Shown here one piece after another: positions 26,596 to 35,295 of a stretch of DNA of 64,000 bases (within the stretch, counting starts at the first letter, position 1; each line of letters begins with the position of its first letter). The stretch spans positions 1-64,000 of the forward strand of contig DATHUV010000004.1 in assembly GCA_035461905.1 (NCBI GenBank), in the 5' to 3' direction. The DNA is from SZUA-442 sp035461905. Lineage in GTDB: Bacteria; Actinomycetota; Acidimicrobiia; Spongiisociales; UBA5794. The translations under genes were made by a program, and so were the position numbers. The notes under the pieces are model-generated. The model did no database searches. It was not told the DNA's origin and saw nothing but the letters and a program-made list of their open reading frames with translations.

Positions 26596-26844
26596 ATGAT
26601 CGAAGGAGGCGCGCCAGGCGCGGTAGCAATGGACGAGGTAGACCCTCTCGAAGTCGCTCACGCGACACCGACGGCCGTTACAGCTGGGGCCGCCGACGCC
26701 CGGGCAGCCAGCGGAATCGATGGCATGGCCACCGTCGACTCAGCCAGCATCGCTGTACGAGCTTCTGCGGCCGTCACTGGTGCCGCCGGTTTCGTCGTCG
26801 GCATGTTTCTCGGACCCGCAAACGCCAACACAAGGGTTCGGTAG
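26596..26844 (+). CDS. Small Ala-rich protein of unknown function
   Basis: An 82-residue protein. ATG 26596 was chosen because tcaagggagacc precedes it and a plausible promoter lies further up. It is Ala/Thr/Val-rich with one hydrophobic stretch near the C-terminus (AAGFVVGMFLG). I recognise no family. The small membrane-protein gene begins 3 bases after its stop, so the two are probably one transcript. Composition alone does not prove it is expressed. Confidence 0.45.
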   Translation: MIEGGAPGAVAMDEVDPLEVAHATPTAVTAGAADARAASGIDGMATVDSASIAVRASAAVTGAAGFVVGMFLGPANANTRVR

Positions 26845-26847
26845 TCG

Positions 26848-26973
26848 GTGACCCAGAGGCGACGTCAGTTGACGATCCGGCCCCTTGGGGGCGCCTGGGG
26901 ATGCCTCGCAATGATCGCCATATCCGTGATCGCCTCCGTCGTTCTGACCGTGCTGCTCAATGTGCTGCTATGA
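26848..26973 (+). CDS. 41-residue membrane miniprotein
   Basis: A short frame from GTG 26848 to TGA 26973. It has a basic N-terminus (VTQRRRQLTIRPLGG), then AWGCLAMIAIS and a long Val/Leu/Ile hydrophobic tail (about residues 17-41) ending at the C-terminus: a tail-anchored or single-pass membrane protein. From memory, similar proteins of about 40 residues with RPLGGAWGCL occur across actinobacteria, their role unknown; this is unverified. It follows the gene at 26596 after 3 bases and overlaps the end of the convergent gene by 6 bases. Confidence 0.65.
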   Translation: MTQRRRQLTIRPLGGAWGCLAMIAISVIASVVLTVLLNVLL

Positions 26974-27261
26974 CCCGGCAGCACCGAGATCATCTCGTGG
27001 CGAGTCCAAGTCGGGGAGCCCATCGATGTCACCGCGGACCGAAGCGATGAACTCGCCGTCCTCCACGATGACGCGGTAGGCGTACTCGGCTTCGCGCTCG
27101 GTGCACCCGAGCACCTCCTGGAGGAACTCCACCTGACCTGAGCGACCCGAAGGGATGTCGCTGAGCCTCACGAGCCGATACTCCTCTCCGTCGACCTCCC
27201 AGGTCATCTCCGTGGTTGCGATGTCATTCGTGTGCCAACCGTTCATGTTCATCTCCCACAT
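26968..27261 (-). CDS. Small hypothetical protein
   Basis: A 97-residue acidic soluble protein. The N-terminus could be Met 1, Met 4 or Met 6, all in frame. It contains WEVDGEEYRLVRL and a helical region FLQEVLGCTEREAEYAYRVI, with a Pro/Asp-rich tail. No family is recognised. The gene reads left; 171 bases upstream separate it from the divergent NERD helicase gene. Confidence 0.55.
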   Translation of the reverse strand: MWEMNMNGWHTNDIATTEMTWEVDGEEYRLVRLSDIPSGRSGQVEFLQEVLGCTEREAEYAYRVIVEDGEFIASVRGDIDGLPDLDSPRDDLGAAGS

Positions 27262-27432
27262 TCCGGTTCCTCATTCTTCGCCGCCATCATCCTTCGCCAC
27301 TATCGATCATCGCCACCATCGTGCATCCCAGGTGTGACAGATTTGCGTCCCCTGCGTTGTGTCGACGTGCACGTCGGACCGGGGCGCCGGTGGAGCGAGG
27401 TTCAGAGCGGGCATCTGCGACAATCCTGCTGA

Positions 27433-29043
27433 ATGGCCATGATGTATCCCGCCCGCTTGCCGGACTCGGCTGCCCCGTCCGAGGGGGCGGTGTTCCATGC
27501 GCTTGGGAAGCTTCCGGATCCGTGGCGCGTGTTCCACTCCGTCGCGTGGCAATCGGTACGCAACGGGAAACAGGGTGACGGAGAGGCCGACTTCGTGCTC
27601 GTCCATCCCAAGCACGGCCTGATCGTCCTCGAGGTGAAGGGCGGATCGATCGAGATCGTCGGCGGTGAATGGCGGACCTCTGGGAAGACGGGATCGCACC
27701 GCATCGACCCCATCGAACAGGCAGTGTCGTCCAAGCACGCCCTCGTCGCCTACCTGCGCGAGAGCATCGATGGCCTCCCGTGGATCGAGTCCGGGCATGC
27801 CGTGTGGTTCCCCGACGTCAGGGTCAGTGGCGACCTCACCGCCGCTGCGCCCGACGAGCTGCTCCTGGATCGATCCGACCTCTCACGCCCCGTGGCAGCG
27901 ATCAACGACGTCGTGAATCGCTGGGGCATCCACAAGGCCATCCCGGAGGACGCCCTCGAGGCGATCACTGACCGCCTCGCCCCCACGATCACCGTTCGGC
28001 ACACGCTCGCCGACGACATCGCAGACATCCACGCGAGGCAGGTCGAGCTCACCGATACCCAGCGGCGGGCGCTCGACGGCTTGAAGCGTGCACGAAGGGT
28101 GCTCGTGTACGGAGGCGCCGGTACCGGCAAGACCGTCCTCGCTGCCGAGCGGGCCCGTCGTCTCGCCGCTGACGGGTTCCGGGTCGTCCTCACCTGCTTC
28201 AATCGGCCCCTCGGGGACGCCCTGCGGAGGGAGTTCGAAGGCATCGATCTCGTCACGGCAGGGTCTTTCCACCGGCTCGCCCACGAGTGGATCACCTCCG
28301 CGGGGATGGAGTTCCCCGATGAACCCGACGCCACCTGGTGGGACGATCCCGCCGGCGAGGCTGTCCTCGAGTCGTTCGAAGCGAACGGCTTCGAGGCGGA
28401 CGCGATCATCGTCGACGAGGGACAGGACTTTGACGACTCTTGGTTCATGGCCCTCGAGGGCGCGATCGCCGATCACGACAACGCGCTGTTCCTAGTGTTC
28501 GCGGACCCACACCAGGCGATCTACCGAGAGGGCTGGGAGGCGCCGCCCGACATGGTCGAGTACGAGCTCGACCTCAACTGCCGCAACACCAACCAGATCG
28601 CCACGATCGTCGCCCGCGTCTACGGGGACGAGCCCGCATCGGGCGGCACGGACGGCCCGGAGCCGAGGTTCCTGCCCGTCGAGTCGACAGAGGGCATCGA
28701 CAAGGCACTGCGCGGCGAGCTGCACAGGCTCATCAACGACGGCAACGTCGGCACCAGCGACGTCGTCGTACTCACCCAGAGCCGTGCAACGAGGGACCGC
28801 CTGATCGGCACGACCCTTGCCGGTGTCACGCTCGAGGCGATGGAGGACCACTCCAAAGGTGTCGCCGTCGAGACGATCCACCGCCACAAGGGCCTCGAGG
28901 CTGCGGCTGCGATCGTCATCCTCGACCGCCTTGAAACAGATCGCGATCGCTCCCTGGCCTACATCGGCCTGTCGCGGCCCAGGGCCCACCTCGCCGTGAT
29001 CGGTCCAGCACCCATCGGCGCCGAACTCGGCATGACCAGCTGA
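27433..29043 (+). CDS. NERD-domain nuclease/helicase-like ATPase
   Basis: A 536-residue protein. An N-terminal NERD domain (about 17-130: ADFVLVHPKHGLIVLEVKGG, with the nuclease-type D...E-x-K) is followed by a superfamily-1 helicase core: Walker A GGAGTGKT (about 227-234), Walker B IIVDEGQDF (about 323-331) and a late UvrD-type motif ETIHRHKGLEAAAAIVIL. Such NERD-helicases are thought to process DNA; substrates are poorly known. The start is ambiguous between ATG 27433 and nearby ATGs. It is a single gene with no restriction or toxin genes next to it, so a defence role is only a possibility. Confidence 0.85.
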   Translation: MAMMYPARLPDSAAPSEGAVFHALGKLPDPWRVFHSVAWQSVRNGKQGDGEADFVLVHPKHGLIVLEVKGGSIEIVGGEWRTSGKTGSHRIDPIEQAVSSKHALVAYLRESIDGLPWIESGHAVWFPDVRVSGDLTAAAPDELLLDRSDLSRPVAAINDVVNRWGIHKAIPEDALEAITDRLAPTITVRHTLADDIADIHARQVELTDTQRRALDGLKRARRVLVYGGAGTGKTVLAAERARRLAADGFRVVLTCFNRPLGDALRREFEGIDLVTAGSFHRLAHEWITSAGMEFPDEPDATWWDDPAGEAVLESFEANGFEADAIIVDEGQDFDDSWFMALEGAIADHDNALFLVFADPHQAIYREGWEAPPDMVEYELDLNCRNTNQIATIVARVYGDEPASGGTDGPEPRFLPVESTEGIDKALRGELHRLINDGNVGTSDVVVLTQSRATRDRLIGTTLAGVTLEAMEDHSKGVAVETIHRHKGLEAAAAIVILDRLETDRDRSLAYIGLSRPRAHLAVIGPAPIGAELGMTS

Positions 29044-29104
29044 GCCGCACGCCCTACAGCCGAGGCGCGCCTCCGGGCGGGGGCGAGCAACGGTGCCTCG
29101 AAGG

Positions 29105-29602
29105 TCAGGCGTCGAGGGATCCTGCGAGACGATCGAGCAACGGTACCTGAGCGGGATTGATTGCCGTGCACGCCGCCGCAAGGGGGAGCCATTCAGCCCT
29201 GTCCACCTCGGGGAACTCAGCAATGCGCCCGGAGCCCGGCGGCCACTCCATTGGGAACGTGTTGGAGATGATCGATTGCGGATCGATGTCACCTTCGACA
29301 GCGAACGCGATGACACGCTTGCCCGCCTTCTGGACCACCTCACCGAGGTCGATGACCACACCGGCTGGCGGAGCGTGCCCGATCTCCTCACGAAACTCCC
29401 TCGAAGCCGCCTCGAGTGCCGTCTCGGATGCGGGGTCGAACTCGCCCTTGGGTATCGACCACGCCCCATCTGACCTGTTCCTCCAGAAAGGTCCCCCTGG
29501 GTGCACCAGAAGCACCTCGACCGCCCCCTCCCGGATCCGGTACAGCATCAACCCTGCGCTCACACCCACCATGAAGCCATTCTCGTCGCCTGCCGCTCTC
29601 AT
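29105..29602 (-). CDS. NUDIX hydrolase
   Basis: A 165-residue protein with one Nudix fold. The Nudix box begins at GEFDPASETALEAASREF (about residue 52) and continues REEIG, fitting GX5EX7REUXEEXGU. The preceding strands (SAGLMLYRIREGAVEVLLVHPGG) resemble the DR1025/YfcD-like group, and the later WPPGSGRIAEFPEVDRAEWL loop looks like a substrate-binding region. It hydrolyses a nucleoside diphosphate linked to another moiety; substrate unknown. ATG 29602 faces away from the following membrane protein gene, giving a short divergent region of 49 bases. Confidence 0.85.
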   Translation of the reverse strand: MRAAGDENGFMVGVSAGLMLYRIREGAVEVLLVHPGGPFWRNRSDGAWSIPKGEFDPASETALEAASREFREEIGHAPPAGVVIDLGEVVQKAGKRVIAFAVEGDIDPQSIISNTFPMEWPPGSGRIAEFPEVDRAEWLPLAAACTAINPAQVPLLDRLAGSLDA

Positions 29603-29651
29603 CGGTCAGGAGTATGTTTGGGGTGAGGCTTCGAGCGCGAGGGGGTTGACA

Positions 29652-30095
29652 GTGTCTCCCGCACGAGAGCGCTGGTATCGAACGTTGTTCTGGGTCGCGG
29701 CGATGTACGACATCGCCCTCGGGATCACGTTCCTGTTCTTCTACCGGCCGGTGTTCGAGTGGCTCGGCATCGAGGACACCCTGCCGGAGCACACGAGCTA
29801 CATATCGCTCGTCGCGGCGTTCCTGTTCGTCATCGGCGTCGCATACGTGCTGATCGCTGTCGGCGACCTGGTTCGCAACCGCGACCTCATCGCCGTCGGG
29901 ATCCTGTACAAGGTCGCCTACTTCTCGGTCGCACTCTGGTATCTGATCGGAGGCGTGTACCCGCACATCATCTTCTTCGTGGTGTTCGGTGTCGCCGATG
30001 CGCTCTTTGCGATCGCCATGGTCGAGTGCCGTGTCCACATCGCTCGGTACGAACGGATCTGGATGGATGGGCCGCTCGACGCTGCCGGTGCGTGA
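29652..30095 (+). CDS. Four-helix integral membrane protein of unknown function
   Basis: A 147-residue protein with about four hydrophobic helices (LFWVAAMYDIALGITFLFF; YISLVAAFLFVIGVAYVLI; VAYFSVALWYLIGGVY; IIFFVVFGVADALFAIAM). GTG 29652 is chosen because gaggggg lies 7 bases upstream; the frame is open further back over the NUDIX gene's other strand but does not look coding there. No catalytic motif is visible. It ends 33 bases before the stop of a convergent membrane-protein gene. Confidence 0.7.
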   Translation: MSPARERWYRTLFWVAAMYDIALGITFLFFYRPVFEWLGIEDTLPEHTSYISLVAAFLFVIGVAYVLIAVGDLVRNRDLIAVGILYKVAYFSVALWYLIGGVYPHIIFFVVFGVADALFAIAMVECRVHIARYERIWMDGPLDAAGA

Positions 30096-30106
30096 ACGTC
30101 CACTGA

Positions 30107-30124
30107 CCCCTGCTCGCCCAGGGG
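30107..30124. terminator. Hairpin CCCCTG-N6-CAGGGG between convergent genes
   Basis: Perfect 6-bp GC-rich arms (30107-30112, 30119-30124) with a 6-base loop lie in the 33-base space between two convergent stops, where one hairpin could serve both strands. No T-run. Confidence 0.45.
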
Positions 30125-30128
30125 CGCC

Positions 30129-30614
30129 CTAAAGGGAGACGAGGACGAGGACGACGCCGCTGACCACGAGGACGACGTGGACCGAGAGCAGCATCAGGCG
30201 AGGCACCCCGTACGGGTCGTCGAGGACGTAGGGAACGGGGAACCACCGATACCAGAGCCACATGCCGAGGGAGCCACCGAGGGTGATCCCGAGCGCGATG
30301 AGCGTCCAGCCGAGCAACTCGGTGCCGTCGGTCGAGAGGATCATGCCGACGAGCCCGACGGTGACGAGCGTGGCCGGCAGGATGAGGGTGTATCGCAAGA
30401 GTGGCCGCGACAGGCTCGCTGCGAGGACGACCGGCATGATCACCCAGCCGAGCATGAGCAGCACGACCACGGCCCGTGGCGCACCACTGCGGATGGCCAA
30501 CCACGAGATCAGCCCGAGTGCCACCGCGCTCACCACGACCAAGCGCCGAACCCTCCGTTCGAACAGGGGATCGGTAGTGAGCTCGACGCCCTGTCGGTGG
30601 TCGGCGAACCTCAC
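30129..30614 (-). CDS. Small membrane protein coupled to radical SAM gene
   Basis: A 161-residue protein with about four to five hydrophobic segments after a short charged start (RFADHRQGVELTTDPLFERR). The start is GTG at 30614, which overlaps the stop of the radical SAM gene (GTGA), so translation is coupled; the frame continues upstream in that gene's shadow but is not coding there. No known domain is recognised. It may be a membrane partner of the radical SAM enzyme, but only the overlap supports that. Confidence 0.7.
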   Translation of the reverse strand: MRFADHRQGVELTTDPLFERRVRRLVVVSAVALGLISWLAIRSGAPRAVVVLLMLGWVIMPVVLAASLSRPLLRYTLILPATLVTVGLVGMILSTDGTELLGWTLIALGITLGGSLGMWLWYRWFPVPYVLDDPYGVPRLMLLSVHVVLVVSGVVLVLVSL

Positions 30615-31942
30615 GCCGTCATGACCTCCCGGGACCGTCGGTCGGCACCACTGCGGACCTGCGCCTTGAAGCCTGCGCGGCGGCTGGTGAGATCCCCCTC
30701 CGAGTAGATGTACCGGCCGAGCTCCACGAGCCCCGACTCGAGCTCTGCGACGGTCATGCCCATCGGCTCGAAGTTGACGTCGAACAGCGTGCACTTCTCC
30801 CACGCACCGGGCTCGATGATTCGGCCCTCGTCCATGAGCCTGCGGTACAGCGGAGTCCCCGGGAACGCCGTGAGCACGGTGATCTGGACGTCGAACGGGT
30901 TCGTCTCGTCCACGAACTCCTTGATCGAGTCGAATGCCTCGGGACCGTCGCCGTCGAGTCCAAGGACGAAGCAGGCGTTCACGGCGATCCCCGATTCCTG
31001 GACGGTTTCGATCACGCTCCGGTACTCGTCGAGTCGTCCCAGTTTCCAGTTCCGCCGCGTCTCGAGGCCGTTGAGCGCTGCGGGGTTGAGGCTCTCGAAC
31101 CCGATCAGGATCTCGCGGCATCCCGCCTCGCGCATCATGTCGAGGAGCACGGGGTCATCAGCGACGGAGGCGTCGGTCTCTGTGAACCACGACACGCCCT
31201 CGTGCCCGATCGCCTCGACGAGGGCGTGCGATCGGCGCTTGGCAACGAACGTGTTGTCGTCGGAGAGCTCGACGAACGGATTCGCCCAGATCTCCTTCAT
31301 CGCCCTGATCTCCTCCCCGACCTTGTCGGATGGTTTCAGCTTGTACCTCGGGGACAGGAGCACCGACGATGCGCAGAACTCGCACCGCCACGGGCATCCT
31401 CGCTGGGTCTGGACCGTCAGTCGGTTGTACCGCTCGGGATCGAGGAGGTCGTAGCGCGGAATCGGCGCGTTGGCGAGGTCGTACGAGCCGTCCGATCGGT
31501 AGATCCCCGCCAGGTTCCCTGCGAGGGCGTCGTCGAGGATCATCTCCCACACCGGCTCTCCCTCACCGACCACGACCGCATCGCAGTACGCCAGCGCCTC
31601 ATCCGGCAAGGCGGTGACGTGAAGACCGCCGATCACCGTCGTCACTCCTTCGGCGCGGAACCGCTCGGACAGGGCATAGGCATCCTTGACCTGGGCCGAG
31701 TAGCTCGACAGCGCAGCGACGTCACAACCGGGAAGCGGGTCGAGGTCGGCGATGTCGTCGACCTCGTAGTAGTCGACATCGAACCGGTCGTCCGTGAGGG
31801 CCGCGAGCGTGAGGAGGCCGAGGCTCGGGAGCGAGGCGATGGTCCTCCCCCTCTCGACGAACCCCGGAAGGCTCAGACCGAGGGCGGTGAGCTCGGGGTT
31901 GTAGGCCCGAACCCCTGACATCGCAATGAGGGCGATGCGCAT
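30611..31942 (-). CDS. B12-binding-type radical SAM protein
   Basis: A 443-residue enzyme. An N-terminal cobalamin-binding-like Rossmann region (about 1-135, IGGLHVTALPDEAL and VVVGEGEPVWE) is followed by a radical SAM barrel with the cluster motif RGCPWRCEFC (about 165-174: CxxxCxxC), and a C-terminal FLMxGxPGETPE-like part (FVLGLDGDG, AFPGTPLYRRLMDEGRI). Such enzymes use a [4Fe-4S] cluster and SAM, often with cobalamin, for methylation or C-S/C-C bond chemistry on lipids or secondary metabolites. The classical DxHxxG cobalamin ligand motif is not evident. It overlaps the membrane protein gene downstream. Confidence 0.88.
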   Translation of the reverse strand: MRIALIAMSGVRAYNPELTALGLSLPGFVERGRTIASLPSLGLLTLAALTDDRFDVDYYEVDDIADLDPLPGCDVAALSSYSAQVKDAYALSERFRAEGVTTVIGGLHVTALPDEALAYCDAVVVGEGEPVWEMILDDALAGNLAGIYRSDGSYDLANAPIPRYDLLDPERYNRLTVQTQRGCPWRCEFCASSVLLSPRYKLKPSDKVGEEIRAMKEIWANPFVELSDDNTFVAKRRSHALVEAIGHEGVSWFTETDASVADDPVLLDMMREAGCREILIGFESLNPAALNGLETRRNWKLGRLDEYRSVIETVQESGIAVNACFVLGLDGDGPEAFDSIKEFVDETNPFDVQITVLTAFPGTPLYRRLMDEGRIIEPGAWEKCTLFDVNFEPMGMTVAELESGLVELGRYIYSEGDLTSRRAGFKAQVRSGADRRSREVMTA

Positions 31943-32074
31943 GGCGCTTCTTTCGTTCCTCCTTCCAATGTACTCCCACTTGGTCCGCCTGCGGGCACCG
32001 GTGTAAACGGGATGGACCGACGTATCGACGGCACGGTCACGGCGCCGCGAACACCGACGCCTGGAGCTCGCACG

Positions 32075-33196
32075 TCACGACCGACCGATCCGGAACGGGC
32101 TCAGATCGAAGCGGCTTCCTCCGTCCGTTGCGAGGTCTACGAGGATCTCGCCGATCGTTGGAGCGAACTTGAAACCGTGTCCCGAGCACGGGCTCGCCAC
32201 GAGGACCCGATCGTCTGCCGGATGCCGGTCGAGGATGAAGTCCTCGTCTGGCGTGTTGGTGTACATGCACACAGCGGATTCGATCACAGGACCTCTGGCT
32301 GAGGGAACGGTCGAGCTGAGGATCTCGAGCAGCTCGTCGACCTCGGAGGATCCGACGTTCCGGTCGATTGTGTCCGGATCCACTGCCGCTCCCTCATGAT
32401 GGATGGCGACCTTGACGCCGCGACCCTGGTCGGGGAACCCATAGAAGCTCCTCCCCGGCTCCCACTCCCACAGAAAGACGGGGAACCGGGACGGTTGGAA
32501 CAGCTCACGGCCACCGGAGGGCTCCAGCCAGAACAGGACCTGCCGGTTCACCGTGAGGGGCAGATCGACTCCGGTGAGGTCGCTAGCCATCCACGCCCCT
32601 GCGCTGAGGATGAGCCGATCAGCCCGGTACTGGCCGGCCGCCGTGCGCACCTCCACGCTCGATCCGGACCCCCAACCCTCGACGGGCGTGTCATACAGGA
32701 GCACCGCCCCTCCCTGCTCGGCCAGCCGGATCGCAGCTTCGATTCCGGCCTCCGGCGTGAGTGATCCGGCGCGGGGTTCGTAGAGGCCCACGATGTCGTC
32801 GCCGACCTCGAACGCGGGAAACCGATGCCGGATCTGTGCACTTGTCAGCACCTCTGCGTCGAGTCCGAACGCATCCATGCTGGCGATGGCCCCCGTGGCG
32901 ACCAAGCCATCGGGCGGTCCGAGCATCAGCCCACCCGTCCGCAGGTAGATCGTGGTGCCCGACTCCCGCTCGAGTTCCTCCCAGAGGGTGTACGCCTCCT
33001 GGACGAGGGGCACGTAGTAGCGCTGTTCGAAGTATGCCTCCCTGATGATGCGACTGTGCCCGGTGGACGACCCGTGGGTGTGCGGAGGTCGGAACCGGTC
33101 GAACCCGATCACCCGCAACCCTCGACGAGTCGCCTGCCACGCCGCCATGCTGCCCATCGCGCCGAGCCCGACGATCGCCAGGTCGTACGGCTTCAT
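32075..33196 (-). CDS. FAD-dependent N-methyl amino acid oxidase (MTOX/sarcosine oxidase family)
   Basis: A 373-residue flavoenzyme of the monomeric sarcosine oxidase/N-methyltryptophan oxidase family: FAD motif GLGAMGS (about 10-16), the family signature THGSSTGHSRIIREAY (about 45-60) and, near the C-terminus, PCSGHGFKFAP with the Cys that forms covalent flavin in the family. These enzymes oxidise N-methylated amino acids, giving formaldehyde and H2O2. ATG 33196 is set by gcaggaggacc just upstream. It is a single gene; its relation to the radical SAM gene 132 bases downstream is unclear. Confidence 0.88.
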   Translation of the reverse strand: MKPYDLAIVGLGAMGSMAAWQATRRGLRVIGFDRFRPPHTHGSSTGHSRIIREAYFEQRYYVPLVQEAYTLWEELERESGTTIYLRTGGLMLGPPDGLVATGAIASMDAFGLDAEVLTSAQIRHRFPAFEVGDDIVGLYEPRAGSLTPEAGIEAAIRLAEQGGAVLLYDTPVEGWGSGSSVEVRTAAGQYRADRLILSAGAWMASDLTGVDLPLTVNRQVLFWLEPSGGRELFQPSRFPVFLWEWEPGRSFYGFPDQGRGVKVAIHHEGAAVDPDTIDRNVGSSEVDELLEILSSTVPSARGPVIESAVCMYTNTPDEDFILDRHPADDRVLVASPCSGHGFKFAPTIGEILVDLATDGGSRFDLSPFRIGRS

Positions 33197-33288
33197 GGTC
33201 CTCCTGCGACAACTCGACGCTTCGGCTTGCGCGACGGCATTATTGCGCAGCCCACTGCGCCGCGTCGGACGCAAACGGCGTCGCCGGG

Positions 33289-33294
33289 TACATT
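33289..33294 (+). promoter_or_regulatory. -10 element TACATT placed for a leaderless start
   Basis: TACATT ends exactly 6 bases before GTG 33301. This favours 33301 over the GTG three bases earlier as the start of the arginase-like gene. Confidence 0.5.
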
Positions 33295-33300
33295 GGAGTG

Positions 33301-34044
33301 GTGAGCATTGTCAAGGTGCCGTACTTCATGGGCGATCCCATGCATGGCTTCGAGGTTCCACAGCCTCATCAGACCCTGACGCCGGCGCTTCCCGACGGAA
33401 CACCCCAGGAGCGCATGGCGGTCCTTTACGATCACCTCGCAAGCACGGTGCAGGTGATCGAGCATCCCATCGTCTACGCCGGGGACTGCGTGAGCATCAT
33501 CGGGGTGCTCGCCGGACTCGAACGTCGAGGCATCCTCCCTACGATCTTCTTCTTCGACGCCCATGGGGATTTCAACACCTGGGACACCTCACCGTCGGGG
33601 TTCATCGGAGGCATGCCCCTCGCAATGGCGACCGGTCGAGGCGAGCAGACGATCGTTCGGGGTACAGGCCTGACCCCCCTGCCGGATGACCGGGTCGTGC
33701 TCGTCGACGGTCGGAGCCTCGATCTCGGCGAGGATGAGGCGATCGCGGCGTCTGGAGTCACCGTCGTCTCCGTCGACTCCGTCGCCCACAGCATCCCACC
33801 GGAGGGTCCTATCTACGTCCATGTCGACGCAGACGTCGTCGACCCCCAGCACATGCCGGCAATGAACTACCCCGCCCCGGACGGCCCTTCGCTCGAGGCC
33901 GTGAGAAGGGCACTCATCCACCTCACAGTGTCCGGAAGGGTCGTCGCCTTCTCCGTGTCGTCCTGGAACCCGGCGCTCCCCGGTGCCGATGTGGCAGCGG
34001 CCGCGACACTCCAGCTCGCTGCACCATTCATCGCCGAGATCTGA
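33301..34044 (+). CDS. Arginase/agmatinase-family ureohydrolase-like protein
   Basis: A 247-residue protein of the arginase fold. Two Mn-binding motifs are present: DAHGDFN (about 83-89) and DADVVDP (about 176-182). The first ligand motif, normally GGDHS, reads AGDCVS, with Cys in place of the Mn-ligand His. The protein is also shorter than most arginases (about 300). Family members hydrolyse guanidino compounds (arginine, agmatine, formiminoglutamate, guanidinobutyrate) to urea or formamide; substrate here is open. Start GTG 33301 is chosen from the -10 element 6 bases upstream. There is no Shine-Dalgarno sequence. Confidence 0.82.
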   Translation: MSIVKVPYFMGDPMHGFEVPQPHQTLTPALPDGTPQERMAVLYDHLASTVQVIEHPIVYAGDCVSIIGVLAGLERRGILPTIFFFDAHGDFNTWDTSPSGFIGGMPLAMATGRGEQTIVRGTGLTPLPDDRVVLVDGRSLDLGEDEAIAASGVTVVSVDSVAHSIPPEGPIYVHVDADVVDPQHMPAMNYPAPDGPSLEAVRRALIHLTVSGRVVAFSVSSWNPALPGADVAAAATLQLAAPFIAEI

Positions 34045-34115
34045 GGATCATCCTCCCGCAGGCTTCGGCATGCCGGCGCCTCCAGCATTGGGAGCGGTCC
34101 GCCATTGGAGTGGAA

Positions 34116-35240
34116 CTACTTCTGGGCTGAAGCCACCGCTCGCAGGACCCTGGGCAAGAAGCGGAAAGGCAGCGGTGGCTGCGCCACATCGAACGTCCCC
34201 GCAACGACGACGGCCAGATCCGGGCAGTGGAACAGCCACGTGGCGGTTGAACCGCTGTGTCCGATCAGCGGCGGAACGGGGAACAGCGGAGACATCCAGC
34301 GAGCGGGGGCGTACCGCATCACCCCCAGTCCGTACTCCACGGGGAAGAACACCCGGTTGGTCCGTGTCCACATCCGGGGCCATGTCCCGGGATCCTTGAA
34401 GACCTGCCCACTCACGATCGAAGTCATGAACCGGAGCTGGTCGTCGAGCGTGGAGATGATGCCGCCATCGGCCTTCTGGTGGGTGAGCGCCCCGCCAGGT
34501 TGCAGAACGACGTCCTTCGCCCATACTCGGGCATCGGGCTCGGGACTCGCCCCGGACGTCGGTGGATGTGGATAGGACGACGTCGAGTCGAGCCCAAGCG
34601 GAACGAAGACATGGTCGGCGAAGACCTGGTGCAACGGCTGGCCGGTTCGCCGCTCGAGGATCGCCCCGAGCAGCTGGTAGTTGGTGTCCGTGTAGCGAGC
34701 CTTGGCTTTCGCAGCCGTGAGATCTTGCGGCGGGAAGTGGGGAGAGAGCTCGTCCCGCACGATCCGGAGGACCTCGTCGAAGGGAACCGGCACGTCCTCG
34801 CCGGCCAGCAGCCGAGCCTGCGGACTCGGTTGGCCTCGAGGTGCCTCCTCGTAGTAGTCGGGGAGGCCCGACGTATGGCTGAGAAGGTGAGCGACGGTGA
34901 TGTCACCGGTCCGATCCACCCCATCGAGGATGTGGAGATCGGCGGTGAGGTCGTCGGGTAGGCAGTCGACCATCCGGTCGTCCAAACCGAGGTGGCCCGC
35001 TTCGACGAGACGCATGGCGACTACCGCGGTGTAGAGCTTCGTGACGGAAGCGATGGGATAGCGGGAAGCGGGTGTGGCGGACGTTCCCTCGGGATCGAGC
35101 ACGCCGTGGCCTGCCGTCCACTGCCAGCCACCGTCGTCTGTGGCAATCCCCATCAGCCCGTGGCGCACGTAGCGTCCCCGGTCCACCGCCCGTCGCAACA
35201 AGCCGTCCAGGCGCCCGGTCAGTTCCTCATCGAAGGCCAT
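34116..35240 (-). CDS. Serine hydrolase, class C beta-lactamase family
   Basis: A 374-residue protein of the beta-lactamase/transpeptidase-like serine hydrolases. SxxK is SVTK (about residue 64), the second motif is YTDTNYQLLG (Y-x-D, a common variant of YxN), and the third is GHSGSTA in place of KTG near 330. No clear signal peptide precedes the domain, so it is probably cytoplasmic and more likely an esterase or D-aminopeptidase than an antibiotic-resistance enzyme. Start taken as ATG 35240; a GTG 18 bases earlier is also open. Confidence 0.82.
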   Translation of the reverse strand: MAFDEELTGRLDGLLRRAVDRGRYVRHGLMGIATDDGGWQWTAGHGVLDPEGTSATPASRYPIASVTKLYTAVVAMRLVEAGHLGLDDRMVDCLPDDLTADLHILDGVDRTGDITVAHLLSHTSGLPDYYEEAPRGQPSPQARLLAGEDVPVPFDEVLRIVRDELSPHFPPQDLTAAKAKARYTDTNYQLLGAILERRTGQPLHQVFADHVFVPLGLDSTSSYPHPPTSGASPEPDARVWAKDVVLQPGGALTHQKADGGIISTLDDQLRFMTSIVSGQVFKDPGTWPRMWTRTNRVFFPVEYGLGVMRYAPARWMSPLFPVPPLIGHSGSTATWLFHCPDLAVVVAGTFDVAQPPLPFRFLPRVLRAVASAQK

Positions 35241-35295
35241 GCCGGGAGTGTCCCACACCTCGATCCTCGACGGCCAATCACTGACGGGGGTGAGG

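Noticed and set aside
27433..29043. NERD helicase as part of an anti-phage island
   Set aside because: Neighbours are a small hypothetical gene, a NUDIX hydrolase and membrane proteins; no other defence gene is near, so only the plain annotation is kept.
34116..35240. Considered as an antibiotic beta-lactamase
   Set aside because: No signal peptide, Y-x-D in place of YxN and HSG in place of KTG, which is common in esterases of this family.
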